Positions 1 through 6,367 of a stretch of 12,546 nt of DNA are shown here, piece by piece; position 1 is the first letter of the stretch, and each line of letters starts with the position of its first letter. The position numbers were made by a program, and so were the translations under genes. The notes under the pieces were generated by a model. It made no database searches. It saw nothing but the letters and a program-made list of their open reading frames with translations, and was not told the DNA's origin. Source of the DNA: Archangiaceae bacterium (GTDB lineage: Bacteria > Myxococcota > Myxococcia > Myxococcales > Myxococcaceae); NCBI GenBank assembly GCA_023248915.1, contig JAHFDQ010000123.1, positions 1 to 12,546 of the forward strand, given 5' to 3'.

Positions 1-1169
1 TCGAGGAAGAGCCGCAGGTCGAGATTCCGTACACCCACGAGGGCCGGCTGCGCGACTACGTGTTCACCCCCGAGCCGGTGGCGCGCGCCGACTTCTTCGT
101 GAACTGCCCCAAGTTCAAGGCGCACCCTTGGACGACGGTCACCTTCTCGATGAAGAACTACATCGGAATTCAGGACGACCGGCACCGGCTCATCGACCAC
201 GACCACCGCCTGGACGAGAAGGTGGCCGACCTGCAGTACATCGTCCAGCCGCGCTTCATCGCCATCGACGCCATCATCGCGGGCGAGGGGCGCATGCTGA
301 CGCCGACGCCCAGAAGTTTGAACCTCGTCATCATGGGCAACAACCAGCCGGCCATCGACGCGGTCTCGTGCGCCATCATCGGGGTCGAGGCCCGCGACGT
401 GGCCCACATCCGCCTGGCGTCCGAGCGCGGGTTCGGCCCCATCGACCTGTCGAAGATTGAAATCTCCGGCGACGTGACGCTGGAAGAGGCGAAGGGCCGC
501 GCCAAGGGCTTCAAGGTGGGGCTGGTGCGGGTCGAGAAGTACTTCGAGGGCACCCACATCACCGCGTACGCCGGCCCGCCGCCCGACCCTGAGAGGACCG
601 ACTACTGCTGGGGAGGCTGCCCCGGCGCCATCGAAGAGGCCATCGAGATTCTTCGCCTGTTCGACGCCCAGACCGATTCGAAGCTGCCCCGCATGCACGT
701 CGTCTTCGGGAACTACCAGGGCCGCATCGACGCCAAGCCCGGCGAGAAGGTGGTCTTCATCGGCGACTGCGCGACGTGGAAGGGGAAGCTGCACGGCGCC
801 GACGTCGCCATCGACAGCCTGTACCAGGACCGCTCGACCAAGGACCCGCACCACGCCAAGCACTCGGACATCTACGCGAAGATGGCGTCCGTGACCGCCG
901 CGCTGGTGCGCACCCGCAACGAGGACGTGCTGCGGCTGAAGGGCTGCCCGGTGAGCGTCGCCGAGCACGTGCTGGCGCTTGCGTCCCTGGGTGGGACGAA
1001 GAACCCGTACTTCGACAAGAATGAGGTGGTGGGGTTCAACAAGGCCTACCTCACCTGGAAGGCGGCGATGGCAGCCAAGCGCCTGCGCGGCGTGCCCTAC
1101 CAGAAGGAAGGGCCGGCGAAGCGCGGCGAGGGTAGGCCCGAGCTGATTCCGCCGTCGGCGTCGAAGTAA
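1..1169 (+). CDS. DUF362-family protein with Cys-rich C-terminal domain (5' end outside window)
   Basis: The reading frame is open from base 3, so the gene begins upstream; the in-frame GTG at 60 is internal or at best an alternative start. The first visible half carries hallmarks of DUF362: a stretch FFVNCPKFKAHPWTTVT, then SMKNYIGIQD, then VIMGNNQPAIDAVSCAIIG. The family is widespread and of unsettled function, often linked to iron-sulfur or redox proteins. Counting from the GTG at 60, the second half has Cys183 and Cys187 (CWGGC), Cys237 (GDCA) and Cys296 (KGCP). This spacing resembles the cluster-binding pattern of NuoB and hydrogenase small subunits, so a 4Fe-4S cluster is possible (inference). 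No signal peptide or membrane segment is seen in the visible part. The stop TAA is at 1167-1169 and is followed by an unrelated toxin-antitoxin-like pair. Family assignment is firm; any reaction is unknown. Confidence 0.85.
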   Translation, partial: EEEPQVEIPYTHEGRLRDYVFTPEPVARADFFVNCPKFKAHPWTTVTFSMKNYIGIQDDRHRLIDHDHRLDEKVADLQYIVQPRFIAIDAIIAGEGRMLTPTPRSLNLVIMGNNQPAIDAVSCAIIGVEARDVAHIRLASERGFGPIDLSKIEISGDVTLEEAKGRAKGFKVGLVRVEKYFEGTHITAYAGPPPDPERTDYCWGGCPGAIEEAIEILRLFDAQTDSKLPRMHVVFGNYQGRIDAKPGEKVVFIGDCATWKGKLHGADVAIDSLYQDRSTKDPHHAKHSDIYAKMASVTAALVRTRNEDVLRLKGCPVSVAEHVLALASLGGTKNPYFDKNEVVGFNKAYLTWKAAMAAKRLRGVPYQKEGPAKRGEGRPELIPPSASK

Positions 1170-1190
1170 GGTTCAGCCGGCCGGGGTGCA

Positions 1191-1219
1191 TTGCTCTGAA
1201 CGGGCGAACGCACTACACT
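1191..1219 (+). promoter_or_regulatory. putative sigma70-type promoter of the antitoxin/PIN pair
   Basis: TTGCTC (1191-1196) and TACACT (1214-1219) are separated by 17 bp and lie about 30 bp upstream of the antitoxin ATG, in a locally less GC-rich stretch. Matches to the consensus are 3/6 and 4/6, so this is suggestive only. Such operons are usually repressed by their own antitoxin, but no clear operator repeat is visible here. Confidence 0.35.
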
Positions 1220-1248
1220 TGTGGCAGTTACGTATTCTGGAGAAGAGA

Positions 1249-1479
1249 ATGCCGGTGATGACCATTCGACTGTCGCGTCGCGAGAGCGCACGGGTGGCGA
1301 CCCTTGCGAAGAAGCGCAAGGTCACCCGGTCCGAGCTCATGCGCCAAGCGCTCTCCCACCTGGACGACGCCGGAGAGAGAAGCGCTCTGGACGATCTCGA
1401 GGACCTCGTCGGAATCATCAAGAATGGTCCCCGCGACCTCGCGACCAACCCGAAGCACATGAAGGGCTTTGGCCGGTAG
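1249..1479 (+). CDS. ribbon-helix-helix (CopG/Arc-like) antitoxin
   Basis: A 76-residue protein. Its N-terminal part (MTIRLSRRESARVATLAKKR, then KVTRSELMRQAL) has the beta-strand plus two-helix pattern of a ribbon-helix-helix DNA-binding domain, in which the strand inserts into the operator major groove as a dimer. The acidic C-terminal part (DDAGERSALDDLEDLVGII) is the sort of tail that such antitoxins wrap around their toxin. The ATG at 1249 was chosen because GGAGA (1239-1243) lies 5 nt upstream; an ATG three codons later (1258) and an upstream in-frame GTG at 1186 are alternatives. The PIN-domain gene starts 7 bp after the stop, the usual antitoxin-first order. Role: neutralise the PIN protein and autorepress the operon (inferred from family and context). 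Confidence 0.8.
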   Translation: MPVMTIRLSRRESARVATLAKKRKVTRSELMRQALSHLDDAGERSALDDLEDLVGIIKNGPRDLATNPKHMKGFGR

Positions 1480-1486
1480 CAAGCCG

Positions 1487-1900
1487 ATGGTCCTGCTCGA
1501 CACCGGGCCTCTGGTGGCCCTCCAGGACGAGCGAGAGACTCACCACCGGTGGGCGGTCGAAGCATTCCAGTCGGCTTCCGGCCCGGTGGTGACCTGCGAG
1601 GCGGTGCTGACTGAAACCGGCTTCTTGTTGCGCAGGTGGCGAAATGCTTTCGACCGAGTGCTCGGGCACGTCGAGGGCGGAAGAATTCGAGTCGAGTCAC
1701 TGACGGACGACGCGTCCAGCGTGCGAAGTTTGATGTCGAGGTACCACTCGGTTCCGATGGCCTATGCAGCCGCCTGCCTCGTGCGGCTGTCGGAGAAGTT
1801 CCCCCTCGCCCCAATCCTGACGCTCGACGAGGACTTCGAGGTCTACCGCCGCCTGGGCCGCCAGGTGATTCCGCTGCTCGCCCCTTTCCGTCAGCGCTGA
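1487..1900 (+). CDS. PIN-domain toxin (VapC-like), with one acidic site apparently lost
   Basis: A 137-residue PIN-domain protein, the size expected for a VapC-type ribonuclease toxin. Visible motifs are an N-terminal VLLDTGPL (Asp5), the central TCEAVLTE (Glu38/Glu43) and, near the end, LTLDEDFEVYRR (Asp114/Asp116). In related PIN proteins the stretch before CLVRLSE reads like MDLADACLV and supplies the third metal-binding Asp; here residues 91-98 read MAYAAACL, with Ala92 and Ala95 where Asp is expected. Both alanine codons are GCC, one base from GAC. The protein may therefore be catalytically weak or dead. The ATG at 1487 follows GGTAG by 7 nt; an in-frame TTG at 1469 would overlap the antitoxin gene. 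Membership in the pair is clear; activity is doubtful. Confidence 0.8.
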   Translation: MVLLDTGPLVALQDERETHHRWAVEAFQSASGPVVTCEAVLTETGFLLRRWRNAFDRVLGHVEGGRIRVESLTDDASSVRSLMSRYHSVPMAYAAACLVRLSEKFPLAPILTLDEDFEVYRRLGRQVIPLLAPFRQR

Positions 1901-2098
1901 AGCGAGCGGTCTGGCCGAGGCGCCCGCGCATAGCAGTCCAGACCCGAGATTCCGCCCTCTTGGGAAATGGAAGCCTGGCCTGCTCCCAGGCAGTGTGCCC
2001 CGAGAACAGCCCCTGGGGGTGCGCATCGGTCAAAGGTACGCACACCTGGCGAGGGTCGTCGGAAGGTCCCGAAGTCTGGTGGGGTAGGCTTGTGCGCG
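1901..2098. other. largest intergenic gap; weak inverted repeats only
   Basis: This gap between the PIN gene and the exported protein gene holds no supportable ORF. It contains a perfect 7-bp inverted repeat, GGTCTGG (1908-1914) and CCAGACC (1938-1944), with a 23-nt loop, and a 6-bp stem GCCTGG/CCAGGC (1973-1978 and 1986-1991) with a 7-nt loop. Neither is followed by a run of T, so intrinsic termination is not supported. Confidence 0.4.
2085..2090 (+). promoter_or_regulatory. possible -10 element of a leaderless transcript (exported repeat protein)
   Basis: TAGGCT lies 8 nt before the ATG at 2099, which has no good Shine-Dalgarno sequence. The distance would place the transcription start at or next to the start codon. 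No clear -35 is seen. The same arrangement occurs at 6355, 7569 and 11963. Confidence 0.3.
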
Positions 2099-3208
2099 AT
2101 GACGCGTTCGTCGCGACTCGGGGGGGCTCTGGCGCTGCTCGCCGTGCTGAGCGTCCCCGCGGCCGCCCGAGCGCAAGTGGAGACCGGTAAGTACACCGGC
2201 GACGCCTTTGACGGCCACTTCATCTCGCTCACGTTCCGGCCGGAGGTCCTGGTGGTGCAGAGCGCCGACGTGGGCGGGCCCGTGCTCTGCACCTCCTCCA
2301 TGCTCCCCGACCGCGCCAAGATCCTGGCCACGTCCGACCCACTGGCTTCCGGTCTGGTGCTTTCGCTGGAGCCCGACGGCTTCAGGCTTGGCAGCAATCC
2401 CGCGGTGAACGGCTTCGGCGTCACCTATTACTGGGTCGCCTTCCGTCCATCCGCCCAGCTTGCCGTCGGCAGCTACGTGGCCACCGGGGCCAGTTCAACT
2501 CCCATCAGTGTCGGCTTCTTGCCGGTGGCGGTGCTGGTGGTGCCGGAAGCCAGCTACATGTCGACGCTCCGAACCGCGTCCTCGGGGGCTGACGCCTACC
2601 GGATCAACGGCGCCTTGGAAGGCGACGCCATCACTCAGTTGAATGACGACGGCTTCCAGGTAGGCGCGATCGGCGACGTCGCCGAGTCCGGCCAGACCTA
2701 CCATTACCTGGCCTGGGCCGCGGGAAGGGGTGTGGCAGAGGGTGGGTACCGAGGAGATGGCAATGACGACCGGTCGATTTCTGAGGTTGGCTTCCCGCCG
2801 GAGTACGTCCTCGTCAAGGGGATGGAGGCGTCAGGAACGTCTGCGAACGCTGCGGCGCACCGGCCCGCCTCTATCGAGGCAGGCGTCGACCTGTCGCTGG
2901 CGGTCAACACCAAACCGCCGGAGGCGAACAACATCCAGGCGCTGGAGGCGAACGGCTTCCAGGTCGGCACCCATTCCCGGGTAAACGCCAACGGCCAGAA
3001 CTACGTCTGGCTGGCCTTCGCGAACCTGACCGACGGCGGAACGGGCGGGAGCAGCCCCGACGCCGACACCTCGGGAAGCCTCGCACGGCTCTCCTACCGG
3101 GCCAGCCCTTGCGGGTGCGCAGGCGGAGCCGGGGCGGCGTTCCCTCTGCTTTCGGTCCTTCTCTGGACGGGATCGCAGTGGGTGCGGAGGGTGCGCCCCT
3201 CGACCTGA
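2099..3208 (+). CDS. exported triple-repeat protein with MYXO-CTERM-like C-terminal anchor
   Basis: A 369-residue protein. Residues 1-26 form a signal peptide (short basic start, LALLAVLSVPAAARA, cleavage likely after ARA). Three homologous domains follow, at about 27-117, 118-209 and 210-310, each with the pattern G-Y-x-G, a GFxPxxVLV-like strand, an alternating middle, a dGFqvG motif and a closing YYW/YHY/YVW-(L/V)-A. This resembles the DUF7483-type repeat seen in phage and bacterial surface proteins (recalled similarity, not searched). After a low-complexity linker (TDGGTGGSSPDADTSG), residues 333-369 contain CGC, a hydrophobic stretch and RRVR, like a MYXO-CTERM sorting signal, so surface anchoring is likely. 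The ATG at 2099 is preferred because the signal peptide starts there; upstream in-frame codons have poor coding character. The biochemical role is unknown; binding or structural function is plausible. Confidence 0.75.
   Translation: MTRSSRLGGALALLAVLSVPAAARAQVETGKYTGDAFDGHFISLTFRPEVLVVQSADVGGPVLCTSSMLPDRAKILATSDPLASGLVLSLEPDGFRLGSNPAVNGFGVTYYWVAFRPSAQLAVGSYVATGASSTPISVGFLPVAVLVVPEASYMSTLRTASSGADAYRINGALEGDAITQLNDDGFQVGAIGDVAESGQTYHYLAWAAGRGVAEGGYRGDGNDDRSISEVGFPPEYVLVKGMEASGTSANAAAHRPASIEAGVDLSLAVNTKPPEANNIQALEANGFQVGTHSRVNANGQNYVWLAFANLTDGGTGGSSPDADTSGSLARLSYRASPCGCAGGAGAAFPLLSVLLWTGSQWVRRVRPST
2177..3028 (+). repeat. three tandem copies of one protein domain
   Basis: Copies lie at about 2177-2449, 2450-2725 and 2726-3028. 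Anchors shared by the copies are the GxY start (GKYTGD, GSYVAT, GGYRGD), the GF/FRP strand (FRPEVLVV, FLPVAVLVV, FPPEYVLVK), the DGF/NGF motif (DGFRLG, DGFQVG, NGFQVG) and the closing aromatic strand (TYYWVAF, TYHYLAW, NYVWLAF). The copies have diverged strongly, so the duplication is old. Confidence 0.7.
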
Positions 3209-3213
3209 GCTCA
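3206..3213. other. convergent stop codons in one palindrome
   Basis: TGAGCTCA contains the TGA stop of the plus-strand exported protein (3206-3208) and, read on the minus strand, the TGA stop of the YgfK-like gene (3213-3211). Only 2 bp separate the two coding regions, so there is no room for a dedicated intergenic terminator. Confidence 0.85.
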
Positions 3214-5334
3214 GCCCGGGCGCGGAGGCGGCGGGCGTGCCTCGAGAAACGGCGCCGACACCGGCGAGGCGGCTCCGTCGGCGAAGGCTCCGCACAGGAG
3301 CGCCGCCAGCGCCCGCGCCCAATCGAGCCGCACCGCGTGCCCTTCGGTCGCTCCCGGCTTCACCGTCGCGGACAGCCGTCGGAAAATGGGAAAGGCCAGC
3401 TCGACCACCGCCTGCCCGTCGTCGTAGCGCGCCAGGCTGCGCGCGCGGTCGAGCTCGAGCCGCAGCCAGTGCCCGAGGTGGTGCCCGACGATGACGTCGG
3501 TGGAGCCGTCGCGTTCGACCGCGAAGCCGTCGCGGCCGCTCTTCTCGGCGAGCCGCGCGTCTCCGAAGAAGTGCGGCTTGATGAGGTACGGGCCGCCGTC
3601 CTCAGGGCAGAAGGTGTCGCAATTGCCGCACTCGTTGCAGAAGCCGGCGTAGGTGGCGAGCTGGTGGCCGTCCGCGAGGGCGAACACCCGCTCTCCCTCT
3701 TCGGCCAGCAGGCCTCCCCGGACCACCAGGTCGGGCAGGCGCACTTCACCCCTGAGCTCGGCCGGCACCTCGAGCGTGAAGTTGGCGTCGTTGGGGCAGA
3801 CCGGCACGCACTTGTCGCAGGACAGGCAGTCGAACAGCCAGAGGCGAGTGCCCACCCGGCGGGGGACGGCGCGGTTGCGCTCGGCGCGGTACCGGGCGTC
3901 GTCCAGCACCTTCCGGGCGTAGGCCGCGAGATTCTGGTGCGCGGCCCGGGCGCTGTCGGCATTCCGTCCAGCCCGTGCGGAAGCTCCACTCCGTTCAGCC
4001 TGTGCGGAGTCGCCATTCCGTTCAGCCCGAGCGGAGTCGCGGGCCCCTCGACTGCGCTTCGCTACGCTCGGGGTGAACGGAACTTTCCCGGCCTCGGCGA
4101 GGATGAAGTCCTCCACGTTCGCCGCGCCGCTCGCGCGCATGCGCTCGGCCAGGTGTTCAAGATACTTCGGCAGCCGGCCATAGCCCCCCGGCTTCAACAG
4201 GTCGGTGCAGGTGGTGACGGGCACGAAGCCGGCCGCGACGCAGTCGGCGAAGTTGCGCGCGTCGACGCCCCCCGAGAACGACACCGGCAGCTCGCTTCCC
4301 ACCGCGTCTCGCAGCTTGCGCGCCAGCTCGACCGCCACCGGGTGCAGCGGTGGCCCGGACAGGTACATCTGCTTCTGGTCCGCCCGGAAGACGCCTCGGT
4401 GGTTCTCGACCACCAGCGTGTTCGTCAGCTTCACCCCGAAGTGCCTGCTGTGCCTCCGGGCCACCGCGCCGACACGGCGCACCAGGTCCACTGCCTCACC
4501 GAGGCCCAGCTTGTCCGCGAGGAACGAGTCCCGGTGCGGCCGCACCTCGGTGTAGCCGATCCGGTCGTTCAACAGCCCGCACACCTCGTCGTACCCGAGC
4601 ACGGTGGGGTTCAGCTTCACCACCACGTGCGTGCCCACTTCCCCCAGCAGGTGCTCGCAGATGCGCTCGATGTCCTCGGCGGGGCAGCCGTGGAACGTCG
4701 AGAGCGTGACGTTCGACGAGACCCGGTCGGGCACCGCCGAGCGCTCGGGGCGCCAGGCGAGCAAGTCCCTCGGCCATTCCTCGAAGAGCGCGTCGAGGTC
4801 GGCGCGCGCGTCGAGCATCGCGTCGAGGAAGGCCCGCACGGTGGGCGACCGCACTCCGGCGTCGTCGTACCCGACGGACAGGTCGAACAGCAGGTCGCCG
4901 CCGGGGCCGGCCAGGCCCAGCCCCAGGTCCGCCTGGCGCAGCGCGTGGACCAGCGCCCAGGCCTTCACGTACTCGGCGCGCGACTCGGGCAGCGACAGCT
5001 CTTGAGACCACTCGACGTTGTAGCCGACGTTCGCCGCGTCGATGCAGGGCCGCGGAATCTCCAACCGGTCCTTCACCTGCACCGTCTTCAGCTCGAAGAC
5101 GCGCCCCCCGCCGAGGTAACCCAACACCAGGTTCTGCGCGAGCTGCGACTGCGGCCCCGCCGCCGGCCCCAGGGCGTTGGCGGCCCGCTCGCCGTGGAAG
5201 ACGACGCCCAGGTCGAGCCCGACCGGACCCCGGTGGAACGAGCGCTCGGGCAGGTCGAAGCACGCGCCCTTCGCGAGCTCGGCCGCCATGCGCCGCAACA
5301 GGTGCCCGAACGGCTGAGGAACGAGGTCCGCCAC
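3211..5334 (-). CDS. YgfK-like DHOD-fold / double [4Fe-4S] protein lacking the FAD module
   Basis: A 707-residue protein. Residues 1 to about 415 match the N-terminal dihydroorotate-dehydrogenase-like domain of E. coli YgfK (putative selenate reductase/glutamate-synthase-like subunit): ALGPAAGPQSQLAQN (54-68), FELKTVQVKDRLE (80-92), PCIDA (96-100), LSTFHGCP (211-218), VKLNPTVLGY (239-248), GVKLTNTLV (300-308) and TDLLKPGGYGRL (377-388). Two ferredoxin motifs follow: Cys503, 506, 509 and 513, then Cys566, 569, 572 and 576. E. coli YgfK is about 1,030 residues and has a glutamate-synthase small-subunit-like FAD/NADPH domain between these parts; here only a linker of about 85 residues remains, partly made of a 9-residue repeat (419-459). 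Electrons must then come from a partner protein (inference). YgfK lies in E. coli's purine/urate gene cluster; its exact reaction is not settled. The GTG start follows AGGA by 7 nt. The dehydrogenase gene lies 77 bp upstream on the same strand. Confidence 0.85.
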   Translation of the reverse strand: MADLVPQPFGHLLRRMAAELAKGACFDLPERSFHRGPVGLDLGVVFHGERAANALGPAAGPQSQLAQNLVLGYLGGGRVFELKTVQVKDRLEIPRPCIDAANVGYNVEWSQELSLPESRAEYVKAWALVHALRQADLGLGLAGPGGDLLFDLSVGYDDAGVRSPTVRAFLDAMLDARADLDALFEEWPRDLLAWRPERSAVPDRVSSNVTLSTFHGCPAEDIERICEHLLGEVGTHVVVKLNPTVLGYDEVCGLLNDRIGYTEVRPHRDSFLADKLGLGEAVDLVRRVGAVARRHSRHFGVKLTNTLVVENHRGVFRADQKQMYLSGPPLHPVAVELARKLRDAVGSELPVSFSGGVDARNFADCVAAGFVPVTTCTDLLKPGGYGRLPKYLEHLAERMRASGAANVEDFILAEAGKVPFTPSVAKRSRGARDSARAERNGDSAQAERSGASARAGRNADSARAAHQNLAAYARKVLDDARYRAERNRAVPRRVGTRLWLFDCLSCDKCVPVCPNDANFTLEVPAELRGEVRLPDLVVRGGLLAEEGERVFALADGHQLATYAGFCNECGNCDTFCPEDGGPYLIKPHFFGDARLAEKSGRDGFAVERDGSTDVIVGHHLGHWLRLELDRARSLARYDDGQAVVELAFPIFRRLSATVKPGATEGHAVRLDWARALAALLCGAFADGAASPVSAPFLEARPPPPRPG
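3960..4080. repeat. REP-like repeat: three 27-bp units plus palindromic arm, inside a coding region
   Basis: Three tandem 27-bp units start at 3960, 3987 and 4014 (CATTCCGTCCAGCCCGTGCG, CACTCCGTTCAGCCTGTGCG, CATTCCGTTCAGCCCGAGCG). The last is followed by an inverted copy: CCGTTCAGCCCGAGCG (4018-4033) pairs at 15 of 16 positions with CGCTCGGGGTGAACGG (4065-4080), and TCGACTGCGCTTCGCTACGC lies just inside the right arm. This is the pattern of a small dispersed repeat I recall from many high-GC genomes (CCGTTC..CTGAGCG..AGTCGAAGG). The whole element is a multiple of three in effect and is translated on the minus strand as linker residues 419-459 of the YgfK-like protein. Confidence 0.75.
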
Positions 5335-5358
5335 CCGCGAGTCCTAACCGCGCACGCC

Positions 5359-5397
5359 GCCTGCCGCTCGCGGGGAAGCTGGACCGCCCGCGCAGGC
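5359..5397 (-). other. GC-rich imperfect hairpin between two co-directional genes
   Basis: GCCTGC (5359-5364) pairs with GCAGGC (5392-5397), and GCGGG (5370-5374) pairs with CCCGC (5387-5391), giving a bulged stem in the 77-bp gap between the dehydrogenase stop and the YgfK-like start. There is no T-run on either strand, so it is not a standard terminator; an mRNA processing or stability role is possible but unsupported. Confidence 0.3.
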
Positions 5398-5411
5398 AGC
5401 GGAGCGCCGCC

Positions 5412-6305
5412 TCACTTCAAGCGCTCGCCGCAGAGGTCCTCGAGCGAAGTCACCACCGCCGAGATGTCCTTCTCGCCTTTGCCCTGCGCCCGCGCCAGTT
5501 GGTAAACCTCTTTCACCGCCGCCGCGGCCGGCGTCGGCACCCGGTGCTTGGCGGCGCTGTCCAGGAACAGCGACAAGTCCTTGAACATCAGGTCGATGGA
5601 GAAGGCGGTCTCGAAGTTCCGGTCGAGCATCGCCGGCCCCTTGAAGTCGTAGTACGGCGACCGGAAGCCCGAGGCCCGCACCATCTCGAGCAGCTTTCGC
5701 GGGTCCACCCCCGCCCGTTGGGTCAGCAGCATTCCTTCCGACAGCCCCTCGAGCATCAGCGCGATGAGCGCGTTGCCGGCGAGCTTCACCTGGGTGCCGG
5801 CGCCGACCGGCCCGCAGTGGATGGTGGTGGTCCCCACCGCGGCGAAGAGGGGCTGGGCCCTGGCGAACGCGGCGTCCTTAGCCCCCGCCATGATAACCAG
5901 CGTCCCCTGGTCGGCTCCGCCCTTCGAACCGGTGACCGGCGCCTCGACGAAGTCCACTCCCTTCGCGCCGAAGGCCGCCTCGAGCTCGCAGGTCAGCTCG
6001 GCCGACACCGTGGAGAAGTCGACGAAGAGCTGGCCGGCCTTCGCTCCTTCGAGCAGCCCCCCGGGCCCCAGGGCGACCAGCCTGAGCGCCGCCGGGTCGG
6101 CCACGCAGGTGCAATAGGCGTCGACCCGTCGCGCCAGCTCGGCCGGCGTGGCGGCGGGCTTCACTCCGAATCGGGCCAGCTCGTCCACCCGGGCCGACGT
6201 CCGGTTCCAGGCCACGACGCCGAAGCCCTTCTGCGCCAGGTTGCGCGCCATGCGGCTGCCCATGATGCCCAGCCCCAGGAAACCGACGGTCTTCAGCTCG
6301 TTCAC
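5412..6305 (-). CDS. NAD(P)-dependent beta-hydroxyacid dehydrogenase (3-hydroxyisobutyrate dehydrogenase / GLYR1 family)
   Basis: A 297-residue cytosolic oxidoreductase, the usual length for this family. The N-terminal Rossmann fold has GLGIMG (11-16). NRT (34-36) after the second beta strand suggests a preference for NADPH over NADH. The substrate loop is EAPVTGSKGGADQGTL (121-135), and the catalytic region is GAGTQVKLAGNAL with Lys174 and Asn178. The all-helical C-terminal dimerisation half follows (KDLSLFLD, then PTPAAAAVKEVY). The substrate loop is closer to the GLYR1/succinic-semialdehyde reductase branch than to classical 3-hydroxyisobutyrate dehydrogenase, so reduction of a short aldehyde acid such as glyoxylate or succinic semialdehyde is plausible (inference). 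The GTG at 6305 is chosen because GGAG lies 7 nt upstream and the Rossmann strand begins there; an in-frame ATG at 6380 would overlap the divergent gene. It is likely cotranscribed with the YgfK-like gene downstream. Confidence 0.88.
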   Translation of the reverse strand: MNELKTVGFLGLGIMGSRMARNLAQKGFGVVAWNRTSARVDELARFGVKPAATPAELARRVDAYCTCVADPAALRLVALGPGGLLEGAKAGQLFVDFSTVSAELTCELEAAFGAKGVDFVEAPVTGSKGGADQGTLVIMAGAKDAAFARAQPLFAAVGTTTIHCGPVGAGTQVKLAGNALIALMLEGLSEGMLLTQRAGVDPRKLLEMVRASGFRSPYYDFKGPAMLDRNFETAFSIDLMFKDLSLFLDSAAKHRVPTPAAAAVKEVYQLARAQGKGEKDISAVVTSLEDLCGERLK

Positions 6306-6354
6306 GGCTGCGCTCCATTCCCCTCGTCGGGTGGCAACACGGCGCGGCATCCCA

Positions 6355-6360
6355 TAGATT
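6355..6360 (+). promoter_or_regulatory. possible -10 element of a leaderless transcript (small ORF)
   Basis: TAGATT lies 7 nt before the ATG at 6368 in the 62-bp divergent gap. A loose -35-like TGGCAA (6332-6337) is 17 bp upstream. The ATG lacks a Shine-Dalgarno sequence, which fits a transcript starting at the start codon. Confidence 0.4.
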
Positions 6361-6367
6361 CTCCGCG

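Noticed and set aside
1908..1991. Intrinsic terminator after the PIN gene
   Set aside because: Two short stems exist, but one has a 23-nt loop and neither is followed by a T-run.
3960..4040. CRISPR-like array (three 27-bp units)
   Set aside because: The units are directly adjacent with no spacers and are translated in frame, so this is a tandem repeat, not a CRISPR array.
4041..4080. Frameshift or pseudogene at the repeat in the YgfK-like gene
   Set aside because: The frame stays open through the repeat, and conserved motifs lie on both sides in the same frame.
3109..5505. 798-residue plus-strand ORF opposite the YgfK-like gene
   Set aside because: It is the antisense shadow of a gene with clear conserved motifs; its product is low-complexity Arg/Val/His-rich sequence with no recognisable domain.
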